A stretch of 48,304 bases of DNA from Propionibacteriaceae bacterium (GCA_017882685.1 JADGPA010000178.1:1-48304), one strand, 5' to 3'; positions 10,518 to 20,800 are shown, counted from the first letter of the stretch. The notes: generated from the letters alone by a model not told the origin. Made by a program: numbers and translations.

Positions 10518-10541
10518 TCGTTGGTCCGGGGACTGGTGAGT

Positions 10542-10547
10542 TAAGAT
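10542..10547 (+). promoter_or_regulatory. -10 (TAAGAT) for leaderless secG
   Basis: TAAGAT matches TANNNT. The 7-nt spacer 10548-10554 leads directly to GTG 10555. A weak -35 (TTGGTC, 10521-10526) is 15 nt upstream. The in-frame ATG at 10546 overlaps this box and is unlikely to be transcribed. Confidence 0.5.
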
Positions 10548-10554
10548 GCTCGGC

Positions 10555-10839
10555 GTGACTTTGTTGCCCCTCGCGATGACCTGGCCGATCATTACCCTTT
10601 CCGTGGTGTTGATCCTCACCAGCATCGTTCTGGCCCTTTTCATCCTTCTGCACAAGAGCCGTGGCGGTGGCATGTCCGACCTCTTCGGCGGTGGCATGTC
10701 CACGGGGATGGGCGGGTCCTCTGTGGCCGAGCGCAACCTCGACAGGCTGACTGTCACGGTCGGTCTGGTGTGGCTTTGCAGCATCATCGGCCTGCTGGTG
10801 CTCTACCGGTTCTTCCCCGAGATCGGGGCCATGGGCTGA
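10555..10839 (+). CDS. secG: Preprotein translocase subunit SecG
   Basis: Small membrane subunit of the SecYEG channel. From GTG 10555 the product has 94 residues; an ATG at 10546 would add three. Two hydrophobic segments (about residues 9-30 and 66-84) flank the family signature LLHKSRGGGMSDLFGGG and SSVAERNLDR. Start choice rests on the -10 box at 10542-10547 ending 7 nt before the GTG, the layout of a leaderless mRNA, with no ribosome site visible. It lies between tpiA and rbpA, a usual actinobacterial position. Confidence 0.93.
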   Translation: MTLLPLAMTWPIITLSVVLILTSIVLALFILLHKSRGGGMSDLFGGGMSTGMGGSSVAERNLDRLTVTVGLVWLCSIIGLLVLYRFFPEIGAMG

Positions 10840-10875
10840 GGCCCGTTCTTTCTTTGCAGCTAGGAGTGGATCCGC

Positions 10876-11232
10876 GTGGTTGGTGGCAGTGCGATTAGGG
10901 GTAGCCGGGTAGGCGCCGGGCCGATGGGTGAGGCCGAGCGGGGCGATGCCGCGCCGCGGTTGTACGTGTCCTACTTCTGCGCCAATGGCCACGAGACCCG
11001 TCCGGCCTTTGCCGCCGACGCGGTCGTCCCGGAGTCGTGGGATTGCCCGCGATGCGGGCTGCCTGCGAACCTGGACTCGGAGAACCCGCCGCCTCCGCCG
11101 AAGATCCAGCCGTACAAGACCCACCTGGCCTACGTGAAGGAGCGCCGCTCGGACGCCGAGGCTGTCGCGATCCTGAAGGAAGCGCTCGACTCGTTGCGCG
11201 CCCGCAGGGCTGCCGGCGAGGTCATCTACTGA
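10876..11232 (+). CDS. rbpA: RNA polymerase-binding protein RbpA
   Basis: Actinobacterial transcription factor that binds the principal sigma factor and stabilises the open complex. The 118-residue product starts at GTG 10876 behind AGGAG (10862-10866). It has the N-terminal basic tail (AIRGSRVGAG), the core domain with YFCANGHE and CPRCGLPA (three Cys and one His, zinc-type), and the sigma-interaction part THLAYVKERRSDAEAVAILKEAL. The second zinc-like motif CPRC is intact. It probably shares a transcript with secG (36-nt gap). Confidence 0.93.
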   Translation: MVGGSAIRGSRVGAGPMGEAERGDAAPRLYVSYFCANGHETRPAFAADAVVPESWDCPRCGLPANLDSENPPPPPKIQPYKTHLAYVKERRSDAEAVAILKEALDSLRARRAAGEVIY

Positions 11233-11239
11233 GCCTGGC

Positions 11240-11977
11240 TCACATTGAGCAGTCGAAGTAGGGCAGTTCGGCCGCAGAGTCCCGGTCGACCAGCCACAGC
11301 GTGCGTCCCTGTCCGGCCACCCGGCCTGCGGGAAGGTCCGTGTCGCCGGCGAGCGCGCGGGCCAGCGCGGACGCCTTCTCGCTACCACTCACAAGGAACC
11401 ACACCTCCTCGGAGTTGTTCAGCGTCTGGATGGTGAGGCTGATCCGCTCGGCCGGCGGCTTGGGTGCGTCGCTCACACCGATCACCGACTGGGTGGTCGC
11501 CTCACCAGAGACATGGTTGGGGAAGATCGAGGCCACGTGACCGTCCGGCCCCATGCCGAGCAGGCACAGGTCGAAGCGGGTCTCGCCGAGTTCCTTGGCG
11601 TAGGTCGCCGCGGAGGCGCCAGCATCCACCACACCATCGGCGCTTGGCATCGGGTGGGTCCGCCCGGAGTCGAGCGTGAAGTGGCGTGCCAGCAGCGCCA
11701 GCGTGGGGCCCGCGTTGCGCTCGGGGTCGTCGGTGGGCACGAACCGCTCGTCCCCCCACCACAGCTCGAGGCGGGTCGGGTCCAGCTCGGAGCCCGCAAC
11801 CAGCTCCCCGAGGCGGGCGTACAACGACGACGCGATCCGGCCGCCGGTGAGGCACAACTGGGCCACGCGGCCGTCGCCCTGCAGCTCGATCAGCTTCGCC
11901 AGCAGGCGGACGGCGCCGCGGTCGGCGAGGTCGTCGGCGTCGCGATGCTGGACGACCTGGGGTTGACCAGAACTCAT
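11240..11977 (-). CDS. pgl: 6-phosphogluconolactonase
   Basis: Hydrolyses 6-phosphogluconolactone to 6-phosphogluconate, the second step of the oxidative pentose phosphate pathway. The 245-residue product carries the DevB-type motifs LTGGRIASSLYARL (GGxxxxxLY), WWGDERFVP, RNAGPTLALL, GMGPDGHVASIFPN and RISLTIQTLN. The usual 'GGST' near the N-terminus is GGRIAS here. It starts at 11977, overlapping the opcA stop by 4 bp (ATGA), the last gene of the minus-strand zwf-opcA-pgl operon. Confidence 0.95.
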   Translation of the reverse strand: MSSGQPQVVQHRDADDLADRGAVRLLAKLIELQGDGRVAQLCLTGGRIASSLYARLGELVAGSELDPTRLELWWGDERFVPTDDPERNAGPTLALLARHFTLDSGRTHPMPSADGVVDAGASAATYAKELGETRFDLCLLGMGPDGHVASIFPNHVSGEATTQSVIGVSDAPKPPAERISLTIQTLNNSEEVWFLVSGSEKASALARALAGDTDLPAGRVAGQGRTLWLVDRDSAAELPYFDCSM

Positions 11978-12903
11978 GCGTTACGCCCCTGCGTTCGTTC
12001 GGCTGCACGGTCGAGGCGACGCACAAGTGCTGACATGGCTTCAGCGTAGATGGGATCGTCACTCAGCCGCCGGAGTTCTTCGGCAAGAAGCGTGTTCAGG
12101 TCGCGTCGGGGCAGGGCGACCAGCCGCTGCGGCAGTCCGGGAGCGGAGAACTTGGCAAGGTTGCCGTCGGTCCGAACAACGGTGATGGTGTCGTCACCGG
12201 AGCCGAGGGAGACCCCGGTGATCCCGATTCCCGGCTGCTGGCGGTCCAGCGTCACCGGGATGTCGAGACGGTCGCCGAGCCACGCTGCGAGCAGGGTGCC
12301 GGCTGCGTTTTCAGGGGCTGCGGAGACCGAAGCCGTCGTCACGTCCATCGGGTAGGCGTCGAGCGCTGCGGCGAGCAGCCCTCGCCAGCGGGTGAGGCGG
12401 GTCCAGGTGAGGTCGGTGTCGCCGTCACAGTAGTTGCGTGCCCGCACCTCCAGTGCCCCCAGCGGATTGGGGTCGCCCATCGCGTCGGTGATGCGGCGAT
12501 TGCCGAGGCGTCCCACCGGATCCTGGCCGGGAGCCTTCGGGGAGCGGCCCGGCCACCACACGATCACCGGCAGGTCGGGGAGCAGCAGCGGCAGCACGAC
12601 GCTGTCGCGATGCTGTTGCAGTGCACCATGGAACTTGAGCGAGACGATCTCGCCGGGGGCGTCCTCGCCGGCGCGGACGGTTGCGTCCAGCCGGTCGGCG
12701 CGCGCCCGGCCATTGGTCACCAGCAGGATGCGGGACGGGTGCTCGCGTCCTGCCTCGAGACAGGCAGCCAGCGCCCGGTCGTACTCGCTGAGTTCTGCCA
12801 CCACAACGAGCGTGAAGACCAGCCCGCCGCCCACGTTGCGCCGGGACTTGCTCATGGCCTGCTGCACCGCCCCGGTGCCAGTGTCTTTGAGGTTGATGAT
12901 CAT
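11974..12903 (-). CDS. opcA: Glucose-6-phosphate dehydrogenase assembly protein OpcA
   Basis: OpcA is required for assembly or activation of glucose-6-phosphate dehydrogenase in actinobacteria and cyanobacteria. The 309-residue product has the family N-terminus (IINLKDTGTGAVQQAM), the domain with LVFTLVVVAE, HPSRILLVT, LPDLPVIVWWPGRSP, and the C-terminal AAWLGDRLDIPV. AGGAG is 6 nt before the ATG at 12903. It lies between zwf and pgl; the 91-nt gap to zwf holds two hairpins, so expression may differ from zwf. Confidence 0.93.
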   Translation of the reverse strand: MIINLKDTGTGAVQQAMSKSRRNVGGGLVFTLVVVAELSEYDRALAACLEAGREHPSRILLVTNGRARADRLDATVRAGEDAPGEIVSLKFHGALQQHRDSVVLPLLLPDLPVIVWWPGRSPKAPGQDPVGRLGNRRITDAMGDPNPLGALEVRARNYCDGDTDLTWTRLTRWRGLLAAALDAYPMDVTTASVSAAPENAAGTLLAAWLGDRLDIPVTLDRQQPGIGITGVSLGSGDDTITVVRTDGNLAKFSAPGLPQRLVALPRRDLNTLLAEELRRLSDDPIYAEAMSALVRRLDRAAERTQGRNA

Positions 12904-12924
12904 CGGTGCTCCTCTGTGTTCCTT

Positions 12925-12942
12925 GACCGGCTCTCGCCGGTC
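12925..12942 (-). terminator. Hairpin in the zwf-opcA gap
   Basis: GACCGGC, loop TCTC, GCCGGTC form a perfect 7-bp stem 22 nt upstream of opcA. CTTCCCG (12960-12966) and CGGGAAG (12979-12985) can form a second stem nearer the zwf stop. No U-run follows; a processing site or partial terminator is possible. Confidence 0.4.
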
Positions 12943-12994
12943 TCGTCAAGACTCCTCCGCTTCCCGTCGCTCCCGCGCCGGGAAGAGTCGTCGT

Positions 12995-14512
12995 CTATGG
13001 CCGTCGCCAGCTGAAGCCGTCCCTGGCCAGCATGTCGGCAGCGGATTGTGGGCCCCACGTGCCGGAGACGTAGTGATCGGGGGCGGTGCCGAGGTTGGCC
13101 CAGCGTTCGAGCACCGGGTCGAGCAGCTTCCAGGACAGCTCCACTTCCTCGGGCTGCGGGAACAGTGGCTCCGAGCCCAGCAGCACGTCAAGGAGCAGGC
13201 GCTCGTAGGCCTCGGGGCTGGACTCCGCGAAGGAGGAGTCGTAGCCGAAATCCATGTTGACGTCGCGCAGTTCCATCGGCGTTGCCGGCACCTTCGCCCC
13301 GAACCGAAGGGTGATGCCCTCGTCCGGCTGGATCCGCAGAACGAGGGCATTGCTGCCGAGTGAGCGCACGTCGGTGCCGTTGAACGGCAGGTGCGGGGCC
13401 CTGCGCAGGTTCAGGGCCACCTCCGTGACGCGGCGGGGGAGCCGCTTGCCTGTACGCAGGTAGAACGGCACGCCGGCCCAGCGGCGGTTGTCGATGTCCA
13501 CCCTGATCGCAGCGAAAGTGTCGGTGCGCGAGTCGGCGGGGATGCCCTGCTCCTCGAGGTAGCCCGGGACCTCCCTGCCACCGGCCCAGCCCGCGCCGTA
13601 CTGGCCGTGGACGGTGTGCGCGTCCAGGTCGGACGGCGTACGCGCAGCGGCGAGCACCTTTCGCTTCTCCGCGCTCAGGTTGTCCGCGCCGAAGGAGGTG
13701 GGCTCCTCCATCGCGGTCAGGGCGAGGAGTTGTACGAGGTGGTTCTGGATGACGTCGCGCGCCGCGCCGATGCCGTCGTAGTAGCCGGCGCGGCCCTCGA
13801 TGCCGATGTCCTCCGCCATGGTGATCTGCACGTGGTCGATATAGGTGCGGTTCCAGATCGGCTCGAACATGGTGTTGGCGAACCGGAAGGCCAGCAGGTT
13901 CTGGACGGTCTCCTTGCCCAGGTAGTGGTCGATCCGGAAGATGCTGGACGGCTCGAACGCCCGGCCGAGCTTGCGCTCCAGCTGGCGTGCGCTGGCGAGG
14001 TCGTGGCCGAACGGCTTCTCGATCACTACGCGCCGCCAGGAGCCCTTGGGGCGGTTGGCGAGGCCGTGGCGGCGCAGCTGGGCGACGGCGACATCGAAGG
14101 CGCCGGGCGGCACCGAGAGGTAGAACGCGTGGTTGCCGCCGGTGCCCTGGCTCTCGTCGAGGTCGGTCAGGGTGGCCTTCAACCGCTCGAAGGCCTCATT
14201 GTCTGCGAGGTCGCCGGGCACGAAGCGGATGCCCTCCAGCAGCTGCTTCCACACGTCTTCGCGGAACTCCGTCCGGGCGTGCTCCTTGACGGCGTCTTCC
14301 ACCAGTTCCGCGAAGTGTTCGGCCGCCCAGTCGCGGCGGGCGAATCCGACCAGCCCGAAGCCGGGGGGCAGCAGGCCGCGGTTGGCGAGGTCATAGACGG
14401 CGGGCAGCAGCTTCTTGCGGGCCAGGTCGCCGGTCACGCCGAAGAGCACGAGGGCGGACGGTCCGGCCATGCGAGGCAGCCGCGGGTCGCGCTGGTCACG
14501 GAGCGGATTCAC
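12995..14512 (-). CDS. zwf: Glucose-6-phosphate 1-dehydrogenase
   Basis: NADP-linked first enzyme of the oxidative pentose phosphate pathway. From GTG 14512 the product is 505 residues, the normal length; the frame is open to 14998, but that upstream part is a shadow of ctaB. Motifs are NPLRDQRDPRLPRMAGPS, the nucleotide loop LFGVTGDLARKKLLPA, EKPFGHD and the catalytic RIDHYLGKETVQN. A TACAGT -10 box 7 nt upstream of GTG suggests a leaderless transcript. In relatives tal and tkt usually lie between zwf and ctaB; here ctaB is directly divergent. Confidence 0.96.
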   Translation of the reverse strand: MNPLRDQRDPRLPRMAGPSALVLFGVTGDLARKKLLPAVYDLANRGLLPPGFGLVGFARRDWAAEHFAELVEDAVKEHARTEFREDVWKQLLEGIRFVPGDLADNEAFERLKATLTDLDESQGTGGNHAFYLSVPPGAFDVAVAQLRRHGLANRPKGSWRRVVIEKPFGHDLASARQLERKLGRAFEPSSIFRIDHYLGKETVQNLLAFRFANTMFEPIWNRTYIDHVQITMAEDIGIEGRAGYYDGIGAARDVIQNHLVQLLALTAMEEPTSFGADNLSAEKRKVLAAARTPSDLDAHTVHGQYGAGWAGGREVPGYLEEQGIPADSRTDTFAAIRVDIDNRRWAGVPFYLRTGKRLPRRVTEVALNLRRAPHLPFNGTDVRSLGSNALVLRIQPDEGITLRFGAKVPATPMELRDVNMDFGYDSSFAESSPEAYERLLLDVLLGSEPLFPQPEEVELSWKLLDPVLERWANLGTAPDHYVSGTWGPQSAADMLARDGFSWRRP

Positions 14513-14519
14513 GTTGAAG

Positions 14520-14525
14520 ACTGTA
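14520..14525 (-). promoter_or_regulatory. -10 (TACAGT) for leaderless zwf
   Basis: On the minus strand TACAGT lies 7 nt before the zwf GTG. No ribosome site precedes that GTG. A GCCGAC about 16 nt further upstream may be a weak -35. Confidence 0.5.
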
Positions 14526-14559
14526 CAAGCACGTCGTCGCGGTCGGCCGCGGCGGGGCT

Positions 14560-14565
14560 TAGACT
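14560..14565 (+). promoter_or_regulatory. Candidate -10 (TAGACT) for ctaB
   Basis: TAGACT lies 26 nt before ctaB ATG 14592 and is followed by a GAAGGGG ribosome site. It faces away from the zwf -10, 34 bp distant, so the 79-bp gap is a divergent promoter region. Confidence 0.45.
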
Positions 14566-14591
14566 GCACAGACCTTGCGAGAAGGGGTGGG

Positions 14592-15524
14592 ATGAGACCA
14601 GCGGGGGAGGCCGTGCCGCTCGACGCTGTCGCGCTCGCAGACTGGCGCGCCACCGGGCTTGCGTACCTCGCCCTCGCCAAGCCGCGCATCATCGAATTGC
14701 TGTTGGTGACCACCATCCCTGCGATGTTCCTCGCCGCCGGCGGGTTCCCGGAATGGCAGCTGGTGGTGTGGACGCTGGTGGGTGGTACGGCGGCCGCTGG
14801 CAGCGCCAACGTGTTCAACTCGGTGCTGGACGCCGATATCGATGCCCGGATGCGCCGCACGCGTCGGCGCCCCATGGCCCGTGACCTGGTCAGCCCCACG
14901 AAGGCGATCGCCTTTGGTGTCATCCTCGGGGTGCTGGCAACGCTCGTCCTCGGCCTCGGCGCCAACTGGTTGTCTGCGGCCCTTGCCCTGGTGGCCAACC
15001 TCTACTACGTGTTCGTCTACACGATGGCGCTGAAGCGCAGGACGTCGCAGAACATCGTCTGGGGCGGGATCGCCGGATGCTTCCCCCCGTTGATCGGCTG
15101 GACGGCTGTGACCGGCCAGGTGGCGTGGGCGCCGCTCGTGCTGTTCGCAATCGTCTTCGCCTGGACCCCGCCGCACACTTGGGCGCTGGCCCTGCGGTAC
15201 CGGGAGGACTACCAGAACGCCCATATCCCGATGCTGCCCGTCGTCGCCCCGCCGGTGGCCGTGGCCTGGCGCATCCTCGCCTACAGCGTCCTGACGGTGG
15301 CCGTCAGCCTGCTGCTGTGGCCGGTGGCCAACACCGGTTGGCTGTACCCGGTTGTTGCGCTCGTCGCCGGCCTCGCCATGCTCGCAGAGGCGGTTGCACT
15401 TTTGCTGCGTGCGCGTGGTGGCCGCCTCGACGCAGAGCTGAAGCCGATGCGGCTGTTTCACCTGTCGAACAGCTACCTCGCGATCGTGTTCATCGCTGCT
15501 GCGATCGACCCGCTTCTCTTCTAG
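14592..15524 (+). CDS. ctaB: Protoheme IX farnesyltransferase (heme O synthase)
   Basis: UbiA-family membrane prenyltransferase that adds farnesyl to heme b to give heme O, the precursor of heme A for aa3 oxidases. The 310 residues have about nine hydrophobic segments, the Asp-rich site N-S-V-L-D-A-D-I-D (about residues 77-85), LKRRTSQNIVWGG, and the second Asp site ALRYREDYQNAHIPMLPVV. ATG 14592 follows GAAGGGG; an open frame upstream (to 14415) overlaps zwf and is not coding. Its stop TAG shares the CTAG palindrome with the stop of convergent ctaA. Confidence 0.96.
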   Translation: MRPAGEAVPLDAVALADWRATGLAYLALAKPRIIELLLVTTIPAMFLAAGGFPEWQLVVWTLVGGTAAAGSANVFNSVLDADIDARMRRTRRRPMARDLVSPTKAIAFGVILGVLATLVLGLGANWLSAALALVANLYYVFVYTMALKRRTSQNIVWGGIAGCFPPLIGWTAVTGQVAWAPLVLFAIVFAWTPPHTWALALRYREDYQNAHIPMLPVVAPPVAVAWRILAYSVLTVAVSLLLWPVANTGWLYPVVALVAGLAMLAEAVALLLRARGGRLDAELKPMRLFHLSNSYLAIVFIAAAIDPLLF

Positions 15525-16453
15525 CCCACCGACTTGTCAGAATCTCGCTGCGCCATAGCGCCGTGAGTTTCTGACAAGTCGGAGGGTGGGGTGCGGGTGA
15601 GCCACCACAAGTGGGCCAGCGCTGCGGTGAAGAGGGCCGTGCCAGTCATGTGCAGCGTCACCAGCCAGGGCGGCAGGGCGAGGAAGTACTGGGCGTAGCC
15701 GACCGCAGCCTGAACCAGCTCGACGCCCAGCAGAAGCATCACCGCGCGACGTGCGGCGGGGTTGGCACGGCTCGCCAGGGCCAGGCCGATGGTCAGCGCG
15801 ACCACCACCCACACCGTGAGCGAATGCACCCGGGCGGCGGCCAGCAGGTCGAGGCCGTTGCGGGACGCGGCGCCGGCACCCGAGTTGGGCCCGGCCCCGG
15901 TCACGACGACGCCGAGCAGCATCGCGACCATCCCGAACAAGACCAGGGCCCGCACCACCCGTCGCACCGACCGGCCCACCGGAACCGGCCGACGGTAGTA
16001 CGCCTCGTGCACCAGCAGGACGCAGGCGACGATCAGGGCGATCGAGGGGACCAGGTGGGCGCCGACCACCCACGGGTTCAGCTGGACGAGCACGGAGATA
16101 CCGCCGATGACGGCCTGGGCGACGATGCCGACGATCACGCCGATCGCGAGCCCGCGCACCAGCGGACGCGGCGAGCCGGCGGCGTCCCTTGCTCGCAGGG
16201 CTGCCAGCAGGGTGCCGATCGCGACGATGACCAGCACGAACGTGAGCAGGCGGTTGCCGAACTCGATGTAGGCGTGGATGCCGGCGTCCGGGTGGGGCAC
16301 GTAGGAGCCCGGCTCGCACTGCGGCCAGGTCGAGCACCCGAGGCCGGAGGAGGTCACGCGCACCAGACCGCCGGTGACGACGATCGCCACGTTGGAAACC
16401 AGGGACGCGACGGCCCAGCGCCGCAGCGCGGCAGCGGAGCCTACGAGGTCCAT
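15521..16453 (-). CDS. ctaA: Heme A synthase (COX15/CtaA family)
   Basis: Membrane monooxygenase that oxidises the C8 methyl of heme O to give heme A. The 310 residues have about eight hydrophobic helices and the family motifs TGGLVRVTSSGLGCSTWPQC and QLNPWVVGAHLVPS (histidine ligand). The IEFGNR motif carries Asn where many CtaA proteins have the heme-ligand His (EYGHR type), as I recall for other actinobacteria. The last roughly 20 residues (after WWLTR) are encoded by a 54-bp palindrome and look like non-family tail. The start overlaps the ABC permease end by 13 bp. Confidence 0.92.
   Translation of the reverse strand: MDLVGSAAALRRWAVASLVSNVAIVVTGGLVRVTSSGLGCSTWPQCEPGSYVPHPDAGIHAYIEFGNRLLTFVLVIVAIGTLLAALRARDAAGSPRPLVRGLAIGVIVGIVAQAVIGGISVLVQLNPWVVGAHLVPSIALIVACVLLVHEAYYRRPVPVGRSVRRVVRALVLFGMVAMLLGVVVTGAGPNSGAGAASRNGLDLLAAARVHSLTVWVVVALTIGLALASRANPAARRAVMLLLGVELVQAAVGYAQYFLALPPWLVTLHMTGTALFTAALAHLWWLTRTPPSDLSETHGAMAQRDSDKSVG
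15529..15582. repeat. 54-bp imperfect palindrome at the ctaB/ctaA junction
   Basis: CCGACTTGTCAGAA (15529-15542) is repeated inverted as TTCTGACAAGTCGG (15569-15582). Inside, CTC pairs with GAG and GCGC-CATA-GCGC forms the tip. It begins 5 nt after the ctaB stop, so it can end ctaB transcripts, and it lies inside the ctaA reading frame. The symmetry and the way it extends ctaA suggest a bidirectional terminator or an inserted palindromic repeat. Confidence 0.75.
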
Positions 16454-17214
16454 CTGAACACCTTCCTGGCAATGACGACGACCACGACAGCCCAGGCGAG
16501 GGTGACCACGATGGTCCAGCCCGGGAAGGGTCCTGCTGCCCCGTCGCCGGACCAGGCCCGCAGGGCTTCGGCGACGGCTGTGGTCGGGAGCAGGGCAAGC
16601 AGCGGCTGGCTCCAGGCAGGGAAGGCTGCCAGCGGCACCAGCAGGCCGCCGGCTGCGCCCAGCAGGTACACCAGGTTGGCAAGGCCGAGGGTGAGCTCAG
16701 CAGACGCCGTCCCGGCGAGGATGAGCGCAAGACCCGCGAACGCCACCAGCCCGAGCAGGGCGGTGGCCACGGCCACAAGGCTGCTGCCCAGGCCGGGTTG
16801 CGGCGACCAGCCGGCGAGGAGTCCCGCCACCGCCAGCACCACGGCCTGGCCGAGGGCGACGATGGCGACCATCGCAGCCTTGCCCAGGAGCAGGTCGGCA
16901 CGCCGCAAGGGAGTGGCGACCAGGCGCTCCAGCACACCGTAGCGACGTTCGAAGGCAGTCGTGATGGCCGGCGAGGTGAACCCGCTCGACCAGAGGCCCA
17001 GCGCGATCACTGAGGCGATGAAGGGTTCGCGGGCGATTCCGATCCGTGCACCGACGGCCGCGTTGGCGATGATCAGGCCCAGCGGGATCACCAGCGCAAG
17101 CAGCAGCTGTTCACCGTTTCGGACCACCAGCCGGGTCTCGATCAGGGCGTGGCGCCGGATGCGGGCTGCCCGTGGGGCCGGGGCGGCTGCCGGGGTCAGG
17201 TCGAGCCCGCTCAT
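16441..17214 (-). CDS. ABC-2 type exporter, permease subunit
   Basis: A 257-residue membrane protein with an ABC-2/DrrB-type permease pattern: six hydrophobic segments, a long loop with TTAFERRYGVLERLVATPLRRADLLLGKA (the usual amphipathic stretch), and WTIVVTLAWAVVVVVIARKVFRW at the end. ATG 17214 overlaps the stop of the ATPase gene by 4 bp (ATGA); the longer frame to 17775 is a shadow. The substrate is unknown. In many actinobacteria this ATPase-permease pair sits next to ctaA, so a link to heme or oxidase biogenesis has been suspected; nothing in the sequence proves it. Confidence 0.9.
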   Translation of the reverse strand: MSGLDLTPAAAPAPRAARIRRHALIETRLVVRNGEQLLLALVIPLGLIIANAAVGARIGIAREPFIASVIALGLWSSGFTSPAITTAFERRYGVLERLVATPLRRADLLLGKAAMVAIVALGQAVVLAVAGLLAGWSPQPGLGSSLVAVATALLGLVAFAGLALILAGTASAELTLGLANLVYLLGAAGGLLVPLAAFPAWSQPLLALLPTTAVAEALRAWSGDGAAGPFPGWTIVVTLAWAVVVVVIARKVFRWTS

Positions 17215-17918
17215 GCCGCACCCTCGGGCGCGGTGAGGTCGAGGAAGACCTGTTCGAGGCTGCGGCCGGCTGCCAGTTCCGCCACCGTCCCCGCGGCAAC
17301 CGCACGCCCGTGGTCGAGCAGCACCACGTGGTCGGCGAGCTGCTCGGCCTCGTCCATGGCATGGGTGGTCAGGACGATAGCGACGCCGGCAGCGCGGAGG
17401 TCGCGGATCAGCGTCCACACCTGTCGTCGGACATGCGGGTCGAGCCCTGCCGTTGGCTCGTCGAGGAAAACCAGTTCGGGACGTCCGATGATCGCCCCTG
17501 CGAGGTTCACGAGTTGCTGCTGCCCACCGGAGAGGCGGCGGTACGGGGTGCCGGAGAACGCGTCGATGCCGAGCGCGGCGGCCACCTCTTGGGGCGGCAG
17601 CGGAGTGGCGTAAAGGCCGGCGAGGTAGTCGAGCAGTTCGCGGGGACGCACGCCCGACCATGCGCCGGTTGCCTGCGGCATCAGTCCCACCCGATCGTTG
17701 GCGGCCGCTGAGCCGGCCGGTGCTCCGAGCACCTCGATCCGTCCGCCGTGGGGGACGAGGATGCCCGTGCAGCAACGGATCATCGTGGTCTTGCCAGCGC
17801 CGTTCGGGCCGAGGACGGCGGTGACCGCTCCTGCGGCAGCGCTCAGGCTCAGCGAATCGAGCACGACGCGGCCCCCGAGGCTCAGCCGGACGTCGGCGAG
17901 GGTGAGGGCAGCGGGCAC
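17211..17918 (-). CDS. ABC-2 type exporter, ATP-binding subunit
   Basis: A 235-residue ATPase with Walker A GPNGAGKTTMIRC, signature LSGGQQQLVNLAGA, Walker B LVFLDEPTAGLD and H-loop LTTHAMDEAEQLADH. The protein ends shortly after that core, so there is no long C-terminal regulatory part. It starts at GTG 17918, 6 nt after a TAGACT -10 box, which points to a leaderless mRNA. It forms a translation-coupled pair with the permease and is followed by ctaA, in one minus-strand operon. Confidence 0.93.
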   Translation of the reverse strand: MPAALTLADVRLSLGGRVVLDSLSLSAAAGAVTAVLGPNGAGKTTMIRCCTGILVPHGGRIEVLGAPAGSAAANDRVGLMPQATGAWSGVRPRELLDYLAGLYATPLPPQEVAAALGIDAFSGTPYRRLSGGQQQLVNLAGAIIGRPELVFLDEPTAGLDPHVRRQVWTLIRDLRAAGVAIVLTTHAMDEAEQLADHVVLLDHGRAVAAGTVAELAAGRSLEQVFLDLTAPEGAA

Positions 17919-17924
17919 CGGATC

Positions 17925-17930
17925 AGTCTA
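17925..17930 (-). promoter_or_regulatory. -10 (TAGACT) for the leaderless ABC-ctaA operon
   Basis: TAGACT on the minus strand, 6 nt before GTG 17918. No ribosome site is visible before this start. Confidence 0.5.
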
Positions 17931-17954
17931 GGGCTGGCCATAGGTGGAAACGCC

Positions 17955-17988
17955 GGAGCCCCGGACCGACAGGGCGGTCCGGGGCTCC
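17955..17988 (-). terminator. hppA: Strong hairpin after the pyrophosphatase gene
   Basis: GGAGCCCCGGACCG and CGGTCCGGGGCTCC form a perfect 14-bp stem around a 6-nt loop, starting 15 nt after the stop at 18003. On the minus strand GGCGTTTCC follows. This is the best terminator in the window and separates hppA from the downstream ABC operon. Confidence 0.8.
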
Positions 17989-18002
17989 AGGTTTGAGGTC
18001 GA

Positions 18003-20597
<2,595 letters not shown>

Positions 20598-20639
20598 GAT
20601 GCGTCCTTTTGGAAGGTAACTGAATGTTCATTGATGACC

Positions 20640-20694
20640 TGTCACCTTTGACAAGACAAAGTCACCGCCAGCACTCTACGACTACGTGTCGTAG
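20640..20694. promoter_or_regulatory. Structured hppA-sufR intergenic region
   Basis: The 203-bp divergent gap holds several small inverted repeats: TGTCA-CCTT-TGACA (20640-20653), CTTTG-N6-CAAAG overlapping it, and CTACGAC-TACGT-GTCGTAG (20676-20694). TTGTCA occurs on the minus strand as a possible hppA -35. These may be operators or promoter parts; no regulator can be assigned. Confidence 0.35.
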
Positions 20695-20771
20695 TGCTCG
20701 CAACCCGCCACTTCGTGGATGGGGCCATCTCGTATCCGAAGATGTGCCACTGGCTGGGCACCAGGTTGAGC

Positions 20772-20791
20772 CTTACGACGAATTAGGTAAG
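20772..20791. promoter_or_regulatory. Inverted repeat just upstream of sufR, candidate SufR operator
   Basis: CTTAC-N10-GTAAG ends 9 nt before the sufR GTG. Its position over the expected -10 region fits autorepression by SufR, known in other bacteria, but the sequence was not matched to a published SufR box. Confidence 0.4.
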
Positions 20792-20800
20792 AATGGTGTT

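Noticed and set aside
13391-14884. A 497-residue frame on the plus strand over zwf and ctaB
   Set aside because: It is the antisense of zwf joined to another frame of ctaB.
14513-14998. N-terminal extension of zwf by about 162 residues
   Set aside because: The added part is antisense to ctaB and has no family match; orthologues begin near the GTG at 14512, which also has a well-placed -10.
17215-17775. Extension of the ABC permease to 17775
   Set aside because: It overlaps the ATPase gene and lacks hydrophobic helices; the ATGA join at 17214 is the natural start.
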